This document shows, piece after piece, positions 11,104-25,132 of a stretch of 64,000 bases of DNA. Each line of letters begins with the position of its first letter. The stretch's first letter is position 1. Made by a program: the position numbers and the translations under genes. The DNA is from Odobenus rosmarus divergens (lineage: Eukaryota > Chordata > Mammalia > Carnivora > Odobenidae). The stretch lies in contig NW_004450479.1 in NCBI RefSeq assembly GCF_000321225.1, forward strand, positions 1,128,236-1,192,235. Reading direction: 5' to 3'. A model generated the notes under the pieces. It had not been told where the DNA came from, searched no databases, and worked only from the letters and a program-made list of their open reading frames with translations.

Positions 11104-11303
11104 TGCGGGGGGGGGGTGCTCGGCCCGCCCCACTCAGGCGGCGGAGAGGCCGCCCTCTGCTGCAATGTCAGGCGGCGCCCTCATCACCGCTACTGCAGGC
11201 TGCCGGCACCTGTCTCCGCGGGCACAGTGGAGAGCCGGGCCGCGGCCGGGCCGGGACACCAGGGCCACCGGGCAGCCAGCGAGGGGAGGACCAGGCCGGC
11301 CAG

Positions 11304-12227
11304 ATGGGCAGCACCATGGAGCCCCCCGGGGGTGGGTACCTGCACCTGGGCGCTGTGACGTCCCCCGTGGGCACGGCCCGAGTACTGCAGCTAGCCTTTG
11401 GCTGCACCACCTTCAGCTTGGTGGCCCACCGGGGCGGCTTCGCGGGCGTCCAGGGCACCTTCTGCATGGCTGCGTGGGGCTTCTGCTTCGCCCTCTCCGG
11501 CCTCGTGGTGGCCTGTGAGTTCACCCGGCTGCACAGCTGCCTGCACCTGTCCTGGGGCAACTTCACCGCAGCCTTCGCCATGCTGGCCACACTGCTGTCC
11601 GCCACGGCCGCGGTCATCTACCCCCTGTACTTCACCCGGCTGGAGTGCCCCCCCGAGCCCGCGGGCTGCGCAGCCAGGGACTTCCGCCTGGCCGCCAGCG
11701 TCTTTGCGGGGCTCCTCTTCCTGGCCTACGCTGCGGAGGTAGCCCTGACGCGGGCCCGGCCGGGCCAGGTGGCTAGCTACATGGCCACGGTCTCAGGGCT
11801 CCTCAAGATCGTCCAGGCCTTCGTGGCCTGCATCATCTTCGGGGCGCTCGTCCACGACAGCCATTACGGGCGCTACGTGGCCACCCAGTGGTGCGTGGCC
11901 GTCTACAGCCTGTGCTTCCTGGCCACGGTGGCCGTGGTGGCCCTGAGCGTGACGGGCCGCACAGGGGGCCTGGGCTGCCCCTTCGACCGTGTGGTGGTGG
12001 TGTACACCTTCCTGGCCGTGCTCCTGTACCTCAGCGCAGCTGTGATCTGGCCTGTCTTCTGTTTCGACCCCAAGTACGGTGAGCCTGGGCGGCCCCCCGA
12101 CTGCCCCCGTGGCAGCTGCTCCTGGGACAGCCAGCTGGTGGTGGCCACCTTCACCTACGTCAACCTGCTCCTCTACATCGCCGACCTCGCCTACTCCCAG
12201 AGGATCCGCTTCGTGCCCACCTTGTAG
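11304..12227 (+). CDS. MYADML2: Myeloid-associated differentiation marker-like protein 2 (MARVEL membrane protein)
   Basis: A single uninterrupted exon encodes 307 residues, the same length as human MYADML2. The protein begins MGSTMEPPGG and ends RIRFVPTL. It belongs to the MYADM family, which carries two MARVEL domains of four membrane helices each. Hydrophobic segments are visible around residues 32-60, 65-115, 130-160, 175-240 and 265-300. Conserved stretches include LLKIVQAFVACIIFGAL and the late FDPKYG and CSWDSQL segments. I chose the ATG at 11304 because it matches the family start. The same frame stays open about 112 codons further upstream (to 10968), but that part is low-complexity CpG-rich sequence and looks untranslated. 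Molecular function is poorly known; the fold suggests a role in membrane organisation. An upstream noncoding exon may exist but is not defined here. Confidence 0.95.
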   Translation: MGSTMEPPGGGYLHLGAVTSPVGTARVLQLAFGCTTFSLVAHRGGFAGVQGTFCMAAWGFCFALSGLVVACEFTRLHSCLHLSWGNFTAAFAMLATLLSATAAVIYPLYFTRLECPPEPAGCAARDFRLAASVFAGLLFLAYAAEVALTRARPGQVASYMATVSGLLKIVQAFVACIIFGALVHDSHYGRYVATQWCVAVYSLCFLATVAVVALSVTGRTGGLGCPFDRVVVVYTFLAVLLYLSAAVIWPVFCFDPKYGEPGRPPDCPRGSCSWDSQLVVATFTYVNLLLYIADLAYSQRIRFVPTL

Positions 12228-12492
12228 CTGCCTGCCCGCCAGGGCTCTCCAGGGGCCCCAGGCACCGTGAGGGCCACCAGGGTGAACCCAGACGCCCAGG
12301 GAGCAAGCCCGAGGGAGGCAACCACCAGAGCCACTCCTGGATTTCTGGCCAGGCTGGGGGCAGTGGGAGGGGGGACAGAGGGGCAGAAGGCCCTGAGCAG
12401 GACACAGGCAAGCACCCTCCTCCCCCAGGCAGCTCCCAGCCCTTCTCTCTGTCTCTTGGTCTATCTCTCTGTGTATCTCTTATCTCTGTCTG

Positions 12493-12494
<2 letters not shown>

Positions 12495-12528
<34 letters not shown>
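12495..12528 (+). repeat. (TC)n microsatellite
   Basis: A pure run of 17 TC dinucleotides follows imperfect TCTCTGTATCTC sequence, in the presumed MYADML2 3' untranslated region. It is likely length-polymorphic. Confidence 0.97.
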
Positions 12529-12533
<5 letters not shown>

Positions 12534-13345
12534 CCTGGCCCTCCCTGGCTCAGTGCTACCCACCGCAACATGAGAAGCCTTTGAAGCAGATACTGTTGTG
12601 ACCCACTTTATAGATAGGGACGTCGAGGCTAGGGTTTGGAGGCAGCCCCATGTGCCCACCAGGGTCTGGAGACCACATTCAGGCCGTGACCTGAGTAGTA
12701 CAGTTGAAAAGAGGACAGTTCCCGGGGGTGTGGGAAGGACAGCGGTCTCAGCAGGGCGCTGCTGGGGGGGCTCTGTACCAGCTCAAGGAGAAGGAGCCTG
12801 GTGTGGGGACCCCTCCCTGCCCACCTTGGAGTGGCTGTAAGAAGAACAGGAATCATGGTGTGGTCACACACGGCAGCTTCAGCAGGCTGGAGACAGTGCC
12901 AGGGGCCTGCAGGGGCCCACAGGGGGTTGGCAGGACCACAGTGAGCGCAGAATGCCGAGGGGAAGCTGGGTTCCCGCCCGGGGAGGGAGTGCCCACCAGG
13001 CACCCACCATCAGCCCCAGTGCAGCAGCTTCTGCAGTGCCTACTGTGGGCCCCAGACAGGCGAGTCTGGGGCAGCCCTGACCCAGGGGGAGAGCCCAGCC
13101 TGGGGCAGCCACTGGGTCACAGAGCCTGGGCGCTGGGTACCTCCCTAGTGCTCATAGGCCCACGACCTCCGCTCAAGTACCCTTTCACCTGGCCGCTGAC
13201 CACGAGAGCCCACTGGGGCTGTCCCCCCCCCGCACTCCAGCCAGCTTCCCCTGCTCAGGAGCCCGGACTGGGCCACCCCAGATCAAGCTGCTGGCTGCCC
13301 CTGAGTACAGCAGCCCTGTGGCCCGTCCTGGGGCCTTGAGCAGGA

Positions 13346-13351
13346 AATAAA
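13346..13351 (+). terminator. MYADML2: Polyadenylation signal, probably MYADML2
   Basis: AATAAA lies about 1.1 kb after the MYADML2 stop codon, in sense orientation, with GGCCAACGTTGAC downstream. It is the first AATAAA after the stop. Assignment is by position. Confidence 0.55.
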
Positions 13352-13359
13352 GGCCAACG

Positions 13360-15290
13360 TTGACACGCATCCTGGCTCTGGTGAGCAGTCTCTGCCCAGG
13401 GGGCGATGGCCAGCGGCACCTCCTGGGCCATCCCCCCAGTGTGACCCAGTGTGAGCAGGGAGACTGGCCGAGACTGGGCCTGACTGAGGGAGAAGGTGCC
13501 CCTTGGGCTGAGGGGCAGCCTCCCGAGGAAGAAACGGGCATTGTCCTCTCCCTCTGTGGGCAATGGGGGTGGGGAGGTGAGGGCGATGCCGAGCTGGTCT
13601 CCCCCCTTCCAGTGGTGCTCACCAGCACCCCACACTCCTGCAGGGGCTTGCCAGGGGCGGGGCATAGCCATGGGTTCCATGGACTCCCCTGTGCTGGCGC
13701 CATGCAGAGCATGAGGGGGGCGACTCGCCTGCCTGGTAGGGAGGGCGCACTGACAGGGGTCCTTTATCTGGAGGGGGGCAGGTGTTATTGGCTCAACAGT
13801 CGATCCCCAAAGGGACCAGGAGCCGGTGTGTCCTGAGGTGTCCTGACGGCCCTCACTGGCTGGGGGAGAGCGGGGGCCAGGGGGCCCATCTCCAGGTGAC
13901 AAATGAGCATATGCGCCGTGTCCTTCCTAGCTCACAGGGAGGCCTGCACGCCGACCAGTCTTCCTCCTTTTCTAGCCAAACTTCCTAAATGGTCACCAGC
14001 TCCCCAGCCTCCTCATTGCCCAGTGGCCTTGTGCCCCCAGTGCTCCACCTACCCTAAATGTTAAAGGGCCTGTGGGGAAGACAAAGGAGGAGGGCTCAAG
14101 ATAAACATGGCAGAAGTCCTCCAGGAGGCTTGCCTTGGGATGTTCCTGCCCACAGTCACTCCCTGAGTGGGAGGACCTTTTCTTTTTGGAGGAGGGAGTT
14201 ATTTGTCCTTATCACTGAAAAACGGTACTTTTTAAAGGAAGGGGTTCTGTCTTTTGATTATGTCCAATCAGGCAATACTCAGGGGGGCTGTTGGATTTAT
14301 GCCTATGCGTTTGAGTTTGGACCACTCCCCAGACAGTCCACTTTGGACAAGTAGGGTGGGGTCAGGGGGCAGATGTTGGTGGGCTGGAGTCTCAGGGGGC
14401 ACTCGGGTCATGAGGTTTGATGGGCATGGATCCTGGGGGTGCCAACTGGAGAAGGGCCTCTTGCTATGGCCCCTCCCTCAGAGGGTAAGGACTAAATGTT
14501 CAGATGCACCCATGTGGTGGATGCCAGGAAATCCACCTTGCAGGCACCATCACTACCCACTGGTCTGTTGGTGTTGATGGCCACCACTGTGTCCACAAGA
14601 GCTCACAGCCCTGCTTCTGGGGCACAAACATCAGGGTAATGCTGGATCATGTTTGAGAACAGCTTGTTACCATTTAAGATACAGACCTGAAAAAATAAAG
14701 CAGGTCACCCCTTCCCCTGGGGCGGGGCGGGGATGGTGGTGGTGGTTGAATTGCCAATGACTATTACTTCTTACTTTGCCCTTAACCCTTCTGCTGACCG
14801 GGACCCTGGACTATCCTAAAACCCAAATAAACTCAACTCACTTGAGCCCTGAGCACATCCTCAGGGGAAAAATGACTTGTTCTCCAAATGCAGGGGCAAA
14901 AATTTCCATGGACACTGCAGACGAGATGTCAGGAGACATGGGGGTGCTCCACAGGAGCTGGGGGGCACTATGGGATCTCATCTTCTGTTGACTGGTTGAT
15001 CACTACCCACCCCAAGCACCTGTTTGGGGAGGTTTACATGGTACAGGCTATGGCCTCCGTCATGCCTGAGCCGGGTTGGGGGTGGGGTGGGGGGGGGGAA
15101 GACTTGCAGAGAAAATCCCAGTTGGGAAAAAGAGGGTCTGGATTCAAAGGGATTGACCTAGACCTCCCAGGGGCCCCCCCGATTTTGAGATTCTGAAAAG
15201 GCTTAGGCTATCCTCTCTAATGTCCAAGCTTCTCGGTGCAATAAACAAATTTTAAAGTGAGAAAACAGTATCAAAATAGTGTTATATTTG
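13360..15290. other. MYADML2-PYCR1 intergenic DNA
   Basis: No coding exon or RNA gene is recognised. GC content falls near 14040-15290 compared with both flanks. The open frames are short and unrelated to anything I know. Confidence 0.5.
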
Positions 15291-15478
15291 GGTGCCTGGG
15301 TGGCTCAGTTGGTTAAGCGACTGCCTTCGGCTCAGGTCACGATCCTGGAGTCCCGGGATCGAGGCCTGCATCGGGTTCCCTGCTCAGCGAGGGGCCTGCT
15401 TCTCCCTCTAACCCTCCCCCCTCTCATAAACTCTCTCATTCTCACTCTCTCAAAATAAATAAGTCTTTAAAAAAAATA
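15291..15478 (+). repeat. SINE (Can-SINE type)
   Basis: Starts GGGTGCCTGGGTGGCTCAGT and ends AAATAAGTCTTTAAAAAAAA. The flanks share a short target-site-like repeat: AATAGTGTTATATTT is seen at 15275-15289 and again at 15476-15490. Confidence 0.93.
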
Positions 15479-15639
15479 GTGTTATATTTTAAAATGTTTC
15501 CATTTTGCAAATTGTTTTCAAGCCTCCCACAAAGAAAAAAAAAGGAAAAGAAAAGCAAGCAAGCAAAAATATTATACAGTTTGGGCTTCTCCAAACAGTT
15601 TGATCAAGTAACAGCTAGCACGGGCCACGCGATTGAGGA

Positions 15640-16450
15640 CACCACCTGGCGTGCCCGTGTGCGCGTGGCCCACTACCAGGCCCCGCGCGGGGAGCCTCCG
15701 CCCCGGCCGCTCCTCGAAGGCCCGCGCCAGCCGCAGCCCCGGCGAGCTCAGTCCCCACGCGCGGTCGCGGGGGCGCGGACCCGGGGCGGGGGGCGGGGGC
15801 GCGGGGAGGCTGGGCCTGGGCGGCGGGGGCGTGAGCGCCGGGCGAGAGGATGATGCAACCTCCCCGGCGCCTCCCGCGCCCCTCGATTGGCCGGCGCCTG
15901 GCGGCCGCGCCGCCCATTGGTTGAAGAGGCGGGGGCGGGGCCGACGAGGCTCGGGTGCCGCGTGGCGGGCGCGGCTCCGCGGCTCCCGGGCGACCTGCGC
16001 GCAGTGAGTGGGTGAGTGGGCGCCGAGCTGGGGTCAGGTGTGGGTGGGGGCGGTGCACGGGGAGAGGCGCATCTGCACACCGGCTCCGGCCTGGGGGTGA
16101 GGTGGGGGGCTCGGACGTGGGGGGGCCTCCAGGCTGCGAGCCGTCGCCCCCCGCGGCTGTCCGACCCCTTCCGGAGGCCGGCACGCCCCTCCCTGTGTCC
16201 TCTGGCCGGGACCGTCGGGGGCAAACTGTGAACGGGGAGACTGGAGTGATTGCCACGTCGGAGCTGGCGGGCGGCGTCAGGGAAAGTTGGACCGGCCGGG
16301 ATGGCGGTGGGAGCGGGGAGGTGGGCGCGGGGCCAGCGGCTAGGCCTGGCGCTGCCCGCCCAACTTCTTGCTCCGGATCCTGCCCCATCTCGCCCCGCAG
16401 TTGCCCCTCCAGCGTCCCCCAGCGCCCGTGCCAGCTGCGAGGGCTGTGGG
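15640..16450 (+). promoter_or_regulatory. PYCR1: PYCR1 CpG-island promoter and 5' leader
   Basis: Dense CpG with GC boxes (GGGGCGGGG) and two CCAAT boxes in reverse orientation (ATTGG at 15886-15890 and 15916-15920), 30 bp apart, fits an NF-Y-type promoter. A donor-like CAGTGAGTGGGTGAGTG near 16002-16018 and an acceptor-like CGCCCCGCAG near 16391-16400 suggest a noncoding first exon spliced to the exon with the start codon. The transcription start itself is not determined. Confidence 0.7.
15851..15859 (+). promoter_or_regulatory. PYCR1: C/EBP-ATF response element (ATF4-type) in PYCR1 promoter
   Basis: TGATGCAAC fits the amino-acid response element consensus TGATGXAAX. It lies about 27 bp from the first of two reversed CCAAT boxes, inside the CpG island. 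PYCR1 is a known ATF4-responsive gene of proline synthesis, so the site is a good candidate, but this is a motif match only. Confidence 0.6.
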
Positions 16451-16466
16451 CGGGGCCCCAGACAAC

Positions 16467-19593
<3,127 letters not shown>

Positions 19594-20290
19594 GGTGTCC
19601 CAACATGCTCGCCAGGCTGCTCCCCACCTCCTCCTCCCTGCTGGGCTTGGGACACTTCTGTGCTGGCTGTCCTTAGCCCCAGGCCACACAGGGTGTCCCC
19701 ACAGCAGCCCGCTGCCCGCCACTCTGGTCAACTCAGGGGTCAGCGGGGGTTGTAACCAGGGTGGGGCCGCATCACTTCCCAGCAGGAATTTGCAGTCACT
19801 GAGTGCTTCCTGGCCCAGAACACAGATGGATTCTCTGACCTCAGCGACCCCCTTCCTCTGCCCCCAGACCAGGTCAGGATCGCTTCTTCTGGAGTTCAGG
19901 AGGCCTGGGGGTCTTAACTCCCCATGGTCAGCTGGCTTGGGGCTTGGCCCCTCCTGAGTACAAAGGTCAAGGTTCCCTACCCTGCACCCCCACTCCCAGG
20001 AAGGCCCAGCCAAGGAGGAAACCCCATCCCACCCCTGCCTTTTCTCCAATCTCCACTTGGGGGTATGCCTCCTCAGTGTGAGAAGGACCAGAGGGTCCCA
20101 AGTGTCCTGAGTCCGGTGGGCAGGACCACGGCTGCCAACTCCCCCTTATCCCCATTTGGCATTTGAGAAAAGGGCTCTTTGGATAGTCTCAACTTCTGAG
20201 GTCCGTATCTCCCATTCCCCACCCAGCTTACAGAACCTGTCACTTCTCTCCCTAGACTTTTAGATGAAATATATTGGTTTCCAACCCAGT
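19594..20290 (+). other. PYCR1: PYCR1 3' untranslated region (end uncertain)
   Basis: No perfect AATAAA or ATTAAA is seen in the first 700 bases after the stop. The AT-rich GATGAAATATATTGG near 20263-20277 is the best place for transcript cleavage, with a non-canonical signal such as AATATA. This end is inferred from composition. Confidence 0.4.
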
Positions 20291-23161
20291 GCCTTGTTTC
20301 GAACTTCATCACCCCGTGTGGAGGGAGGGCGCCAGCGGCCCTAGAGGGTCCTTGTTGAGTGTCATTTTAGATACAGCCAACAGGTCCTAGAGCCCTTTTT
20401 TGCAAGGCATTCTGGCTGCGGGGGACTGAGTCTCAGTGAGCACAGGTAGAGAGAGCTTCTGGGGAAGAGTGTGGTGCTTTGGGCCTCAGTCACGAGGCAG
20501 GACCCAAAGCTGGCTCCGGAGGCTGGGCTTCACGTGCCCCGCTATGTGAGGGGCCCAGCCTCTGTACCCTCCACACCTCCAAGCTTAGCGGGGGCAGATG
20601 TCCCCTCCACTCCCATGGGCAAGGGCAGGTGAGGAAGGAGCCCCCTAGGGAGGTATATTAGGGCTCTCCAGAGACACAGAACCAGCAGATGTGTATATAT
20701 CTGGGCCTGGAGGGCCTGTGTCCCCCCTGTGTGTGCAGAGGTGGGCATGAGGGTAGGCAGTGAGCAGCCAGAATCACCCCTCTCGGACAGAGCCTTGGCA
20801 CCCTCTCTCTGGGGAAAAAAATGTTCCCAGAAGACGTCAGGCCACAGGCCTGGCCAGGACCAAGGCTGGCCTCCAGCCACCCCGTTCAAGTCAAGGCTAG
20901 TCTCGCTGAGCACTCGCTGTTGATAGGACGAAGGGGCGTGTGGCCCCCGCACACTCTGGGTCTGAGGGAAGTGAGCAAGTGGGTCTGAAGTGTGAAAAAG
21001 GCACGTCATGGTGTTGGAGGAAGCACAGGGGTCCAGACAAGCTTTGCAAGGAGGCTTTACTCTGACCCACGAAGAATGTACTGGGTTCCGGCAGACGGGA
21101 CCTGTGAGCTTTTCAAGCTGTGGTTTTGGCTCAAGCCAAAGTTCCACAGGTGGGGAAGCAGGAGAGCCTGATGGAGCCTGAGGAAGGGGAGTGAGCTCGG
21201 CAGGAAGGCTGCAGAGGTGAACGAGGCCTGGGTGTCCCATGGGGACAGACATCCAGGGCCGCCCTGTGGGAGGAGCAGGGACCTGTTTCACATGGGTGCA
21301 GGGCACAGGCCGAGAACAGAGATGGGCCTCAAGGGCCAGGGGCCGCCAGATGCCAGCTGGGAAGCATTGCGATGCTACCATCTAGAGAAGCCACCACAGG
21401 GATCCCAGTGAGGAGGGTCAGTTTGGCATGCCTTCCTGGCTGCCATCGCTGCCAGTTCTGACACCTACCAAGTGGGGCATGAAGGAACTTCCTGCCCTTT
21501 GCCCAGTGGGCCGGGTGAGCCAGGTGGAAGAACCAGCTCCCTCTGCTTGGTCCAGCTTCTGCCTCAGTTTTCTAGTTGGGATTTTGCCCTAGGCTCCTGC
21601 CTGCCTGGATGGGACCCTTGCCCTGCTTCTCTCTGCCAGTCCTTTCCTGTACCAGGCTGACCCCTGTCTTGTGGCCCCCATGAGGGCTGGGCTCAGGCTC
21701 TGGAACAAACAGGTCGGCAGCCCTTGGCCAGACAGAGAAGGGAAAAGTCCATCCTAGGGGGACCCTGGTATGGGCCTCTCTCTCTGCCTGGACCCCCATG
21801 GGAGTAAGGCTAGTCAGTCCGTTTGGACAACAACCACATCCCCTTGTGCCCTGAGCCTCCTTGCAATGTCAGTTTGGGGGCTGGCTGAACTCCAGGAGAA
21901 GGCAGCGGGGCTCCCAGATCTGCCCGTGGAGGGTGCAAGCTGAAGAGGGACATCTGGGAGGGGCCAGCAGGAGGGCAGTGGCCAGCTGCAGTGGGAAGCA
22001 GTGCACTGGAGGCCCAGGGAAGGCCAGGCCGGACCAGAAAGCCAGGTCTTGGCGTCTGCTCCCAAGAGGTAGCTCGGAAGTTGGTCATGGTGATGCTGCA
22101 TGGACCAGCAGGGATGCTGAAACCTGTGGGCCTGTTTCCTTGCAGTATCACTCCCAAGCAAGGCTGCAGTGCTGTTCCTGGGTGGGGGCCAGCCAGACTT
22201 GGGGCAGGTGAGACAACCATGGACTCTCTTGGGCTCTCTAGCTGGACCCAGAGACAGATGCTGGAGGCTTGGCTATCTTGGGTGTTTCAACATGGCACGT
22301 CCTCTTTCCTGATGGCCTCCCCCAGACATGCCAACAAACCCGCTACCTGTTACTCTGCAGGTGATCAGGACCCTGTTCACATACTCCTCCCACGCCTCTG
22401 AAGAAGAGTCTGGGGTGATGGGGCAGCAAAGGAGCCTGGGTGGTCTGGAACATTGCCCTCCCCACAGGTCCCAGAGATTAGAAGGTGGGCAGCCCTGCAC
22501 CCCCATCACATGTCCGGAGAGCTGACCTTAGGGCCCAGGGCCATCTGTTTGTAGGAGGCAGCCCTCACACCCACACAGTGTCACTGGCCTCCAGGTGAGT
22601 TGGGCCCTAATTCACTTCCCACAGACCTCTCTGGCGGCCCTGGGTGGGCGCAGCCTCATGCCTGCCTGTCCCCTCTTCCAAGATGGAAGAAGTGGCCGGG
22701 TGTGTACCCCGTTGTGGGGGGAGGAGGAGAGCAGCAGCATGACATAAGTCAGCCTCTCAGCCACCTCCCACGTGTGAATGGCAGCCAGACCCCATCCTGT
22801 GAGGACTGAGGAGTTAGGGGTGTGGGGTCATGAGGGGACTAGCCAGTGAGCTTCCACCCATGGTGGCTCCCAGCCCCAGGGCCAATCACCTATGTTTCCT
22901 GATGGCGGTGTGGTTCTGGCCTGAGCTGCGTAGCACCAAGTCAACCCCATGTGGCCTGCCAGGGTCCTGCCGTGTGGAGCGGCTCTTGAGGCCCAGCAGT
23001 AGCTCAGGCACTACATTCCTATCAAGTGTGATCAGGAGAACAGAGCTGGTGGTGCTGGTGAGGAGGCTGGAGAAGCTGGAGCCCACAGGACTGCATTTTT
23101 GTCCTCAGGGGCAAGCCTTTGTAGTTCTGTATATTTGGTTGACTTTAAAAGTCATGCCCCT

Positions 23162-23262
23162 GGGGCACCTGGCTGGCTCAGTGGGTAGAGCATGCAACCT
23201 TGAGGTTGTGAGTTCAAGCCCCCACCTTGGTTGTAAAGATTACTTACAAATAAAATCTTTAT
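23162..23262 (+). repeat. Short SINE (tRNA-Lys-like form)
   Basis: Starts GGGGCACCTGGCTGGCTCAG, includes GTAGAGCATGCAACCTTGAG and TTGTGAGTTCAAGCCC, and ends TACAAATAAAATCTTT. It is the host into whose tail the next reversed SINEs appear to have inserted. Confidence 0.9.
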
Positions 23263-23264
23263 TT

Positions 23265-23460
23265 TTTTATTTATTTTTTTAAAAGATTTTATTTATTTGA
23301 TAGAGACACAGTGAGAGAGGGAACACAAGCAGGCAGTGGGAGAGGGAGAAGCAGGCCTCCCGCTGAGTGGGGAGCCTGATGCGGGGCTCCATCCCAGAAC
23401 CCCGGGACCATGACCTGAGCTGAAGACAGACGCCTTACGACTGAGCCACCCAGGCGCCCA
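23265..23460 (-). repeat. SINE, reverse orientation
   Basis: Starts with the reversed tail TTTTTTAAAAGATTTTATTT and ends GAGCCACCCAGGCGCCCA. First of three consecutive reversed copies. Confidence 0.93.
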
Positions 23461-23469
23461 AATATTTAT

Positions 23470-23667
23470 TTTTTTAAAGCTTTTATTTATTTGAGAGAGA
23501 GAGTGAGCAAGCGAGCGAGAGAGTGAGCACAAGCAGGGGGAGTGGCAAAGGGAGAAGCAGACTCCCTACTGAGCAGAGAGTCCAATGTGGGGCTCTATCC
23601 CAGGACCCCGAGATCATGACCTGAGCGGAAGGCAGACGCTTCACCGACTAAGCCACCCAGGTGCCCC
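23470..23667 (-). repeat. SINE, reverse orientation
   Basis: Starts TTTTTTAAAGCTTTTATTTA and ends AGCCACCCAGGTGCCCC. It is followed by TACAAATAAAATCTTT, a copy of the tail of the short SINE at 23162. Confidence 0.92.
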
Positions 23668-23689
23668 TACAAATAAAATCTTTTTTTGT

Positions 23690-23879
23690 TTTTTAAGATT
23701 TTATTTATTTGACAGAGAGAGACACAGCAAAATAGGGAACACAAGCAGGGGGAGTGGGAGAGGGAGAAGCAGGCCTCCAGCCGAGCAGAGACCCCGATGC
23801 AGGGCTCGATCCCAGGACCCTGGGATCATGACCCGAGCCGAAGGCAGACGCTTAACGACTGAGCCACCTAGGCGTCCCC
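23690..23879 (-). repeat. SINE, reverse orientation
   Basis: Starts TTAAGATTTTATTTATTTGA and ends CACCTAGGCGTCCCCC. A third copy of TACAAATAAAATCTTT follows, then about 17 A, probably the original tail of the host SINE. Confidence 0.93.
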
Positions 23880-24944
23880 CTACAAATAAAATCTTTAAAA
23901 AAAAAAAAAAAAAGTCATGCCCCAGATATATTAAGGCCCTGGAGTACAATGTCATGCCCTGCCCCTTAAAGAGCACCTTGGGATAGACAACCACACACAA
24001 CCCTACAAAGCAGGGTACAAGGCATGGTGGGATGGAGAGGGACGTTCCTGGAGGCAGGACGTTCCTGGGGTCCTGCCGGGGCCCTTATGCCCCTGGCTTT
24101 GGGGGCCTCCGCGGATGGCCTTCATTAGTCAGTGGCACTGAATTCCCACAAAGACCCGGCCGCCGCCTGTCCCTCACTGCTCCCTCTGCCAGCTCACCTG
24201 AGTCCCATTGCCCTGCCTCGCGGGGTGACACCCTTCCTGGCTCTACACCGGAGAAGGGAGGTCCAGGACTTGGGAGTGGAAATGGGATATAGCTCCAGTG
24301 CCCCATCTCCCCCTGGTTGCCTCTGTCTCCGGGAATTTTGAGCAGCATCCAGAAGTCCTTACAGAAGGGGCGGGAGCAGACGCGGGCTCGTGGGAACGGA
24401 GTCCCAGACAGGTGTGGATGAAACAGGAAAGGTGCGGCGGGTACACCAACTCTTCAACAGATGTTTACGGTGCGGTCCCTTGCGCTGCCCCAGGGCTCGT
24501 CACTAACGTGAGCGCTCGGGGCGGTGGGGAGGACACACCCCAGTCCTCGCAGGACCTTGGAGGTGGCCCTGGCCAGACCTCACTCTGAATCCTGGACAAG
24601 GCTGTCGGGTCCTCTGTGAACCAGGCCACGGCTGCCTGGCAGGGCCGAGGTCGGCTGGGCAATTACGCGAGGTAACGCGCGCAGTGCCCGCCATGCAGCA
24701 TCGGAAGCACCTCGAGGACCCTTTCCGCGATGCGCGGGGACCTCAGGGCCGCACCGGTCCCGTGGGTCAGGAAAGCGGGACACGCGCCCCCGGGACCCCC
24801 GGAGCCCCCGTCTCACGGCCCGGAGCGTGGCCTGCCGAGGAGCGCGCGCCCGGGGCCAGTCCCGCGAGACCCCGCTAGGGCAGGGCGCGGCGCGCGGTGC
24901 CCGGGCAACGGCTCCGGGCGCGCAGGCGCAGTGCGGGCGCGCCC

Positions 24945-24990
24945 CGCCGCCGCCACCGCGGCCGCCGCAGCCGCCGCCGCCGCCGCCGCT
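24945..24990 (+). repeat. (CCG)n trinucleotide run in the MAFG promoter
   Basis: Imperfect CCG/GCC repeats including six uninterrupted GCC units precede TTCCCCTTTAAGCCC, directly left of the assembly gap. Such sequence is hard to sequence, which probably explains the gap. Confidence 0.85.
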
Positions 24991-25007
24991 CCTTCCCCTT
25001 TAAGCCC

Positions 25008-25132
25008 NNNNNNNNNNNNNNNNNNNNNNNNNNNNNNNNNNNNNNNNNNNNNNNNNNNNNNNNNNNNNNNNNNNNNNNNNNNNNNNNNNNNNNNNNNNNN
25101 NNNNNNNNNNNNNNNNNNNNNNNNNNNNNNNN
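25008..25132. other. Assembly gap (125 N)
   Basis: 125 unresolved bases lie in the MAFG CpG island, at the probable transcription start region. Nothing can be said about their content. Confidence 1.

Larger units (their letters stand above)
20291..24680. other. PYCR1-MAFG intergenic DNA
   Basis: No coding exon is recognised. Near 20658-20700, TTAGGGCTCTCCAGAGACACAG and GTGTATATATCT recall the edge of an old interspersed repeat I cannot name. A SINE cluster occupies 23162-23913. In human, a divergent lncRNA starts near the MAFG promoter; I cannot define one here. Confidence 0.45.

Noticed and set aside
10968..11303. N-terminal extension of MYADML2 in the same open frame
   Set aside because: The added 112 codons are low-complexity and contain the MEF2-like site. 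The family start MGSTMEPP at 11304 is conserved.
20542..21381. 279-codon minus-strand frame between PYCR1 and MAFG
   Set aside because: It overlaps what looks like an old interspersed repeat near 20658. There is no family resemblance and no CpG island at its start.
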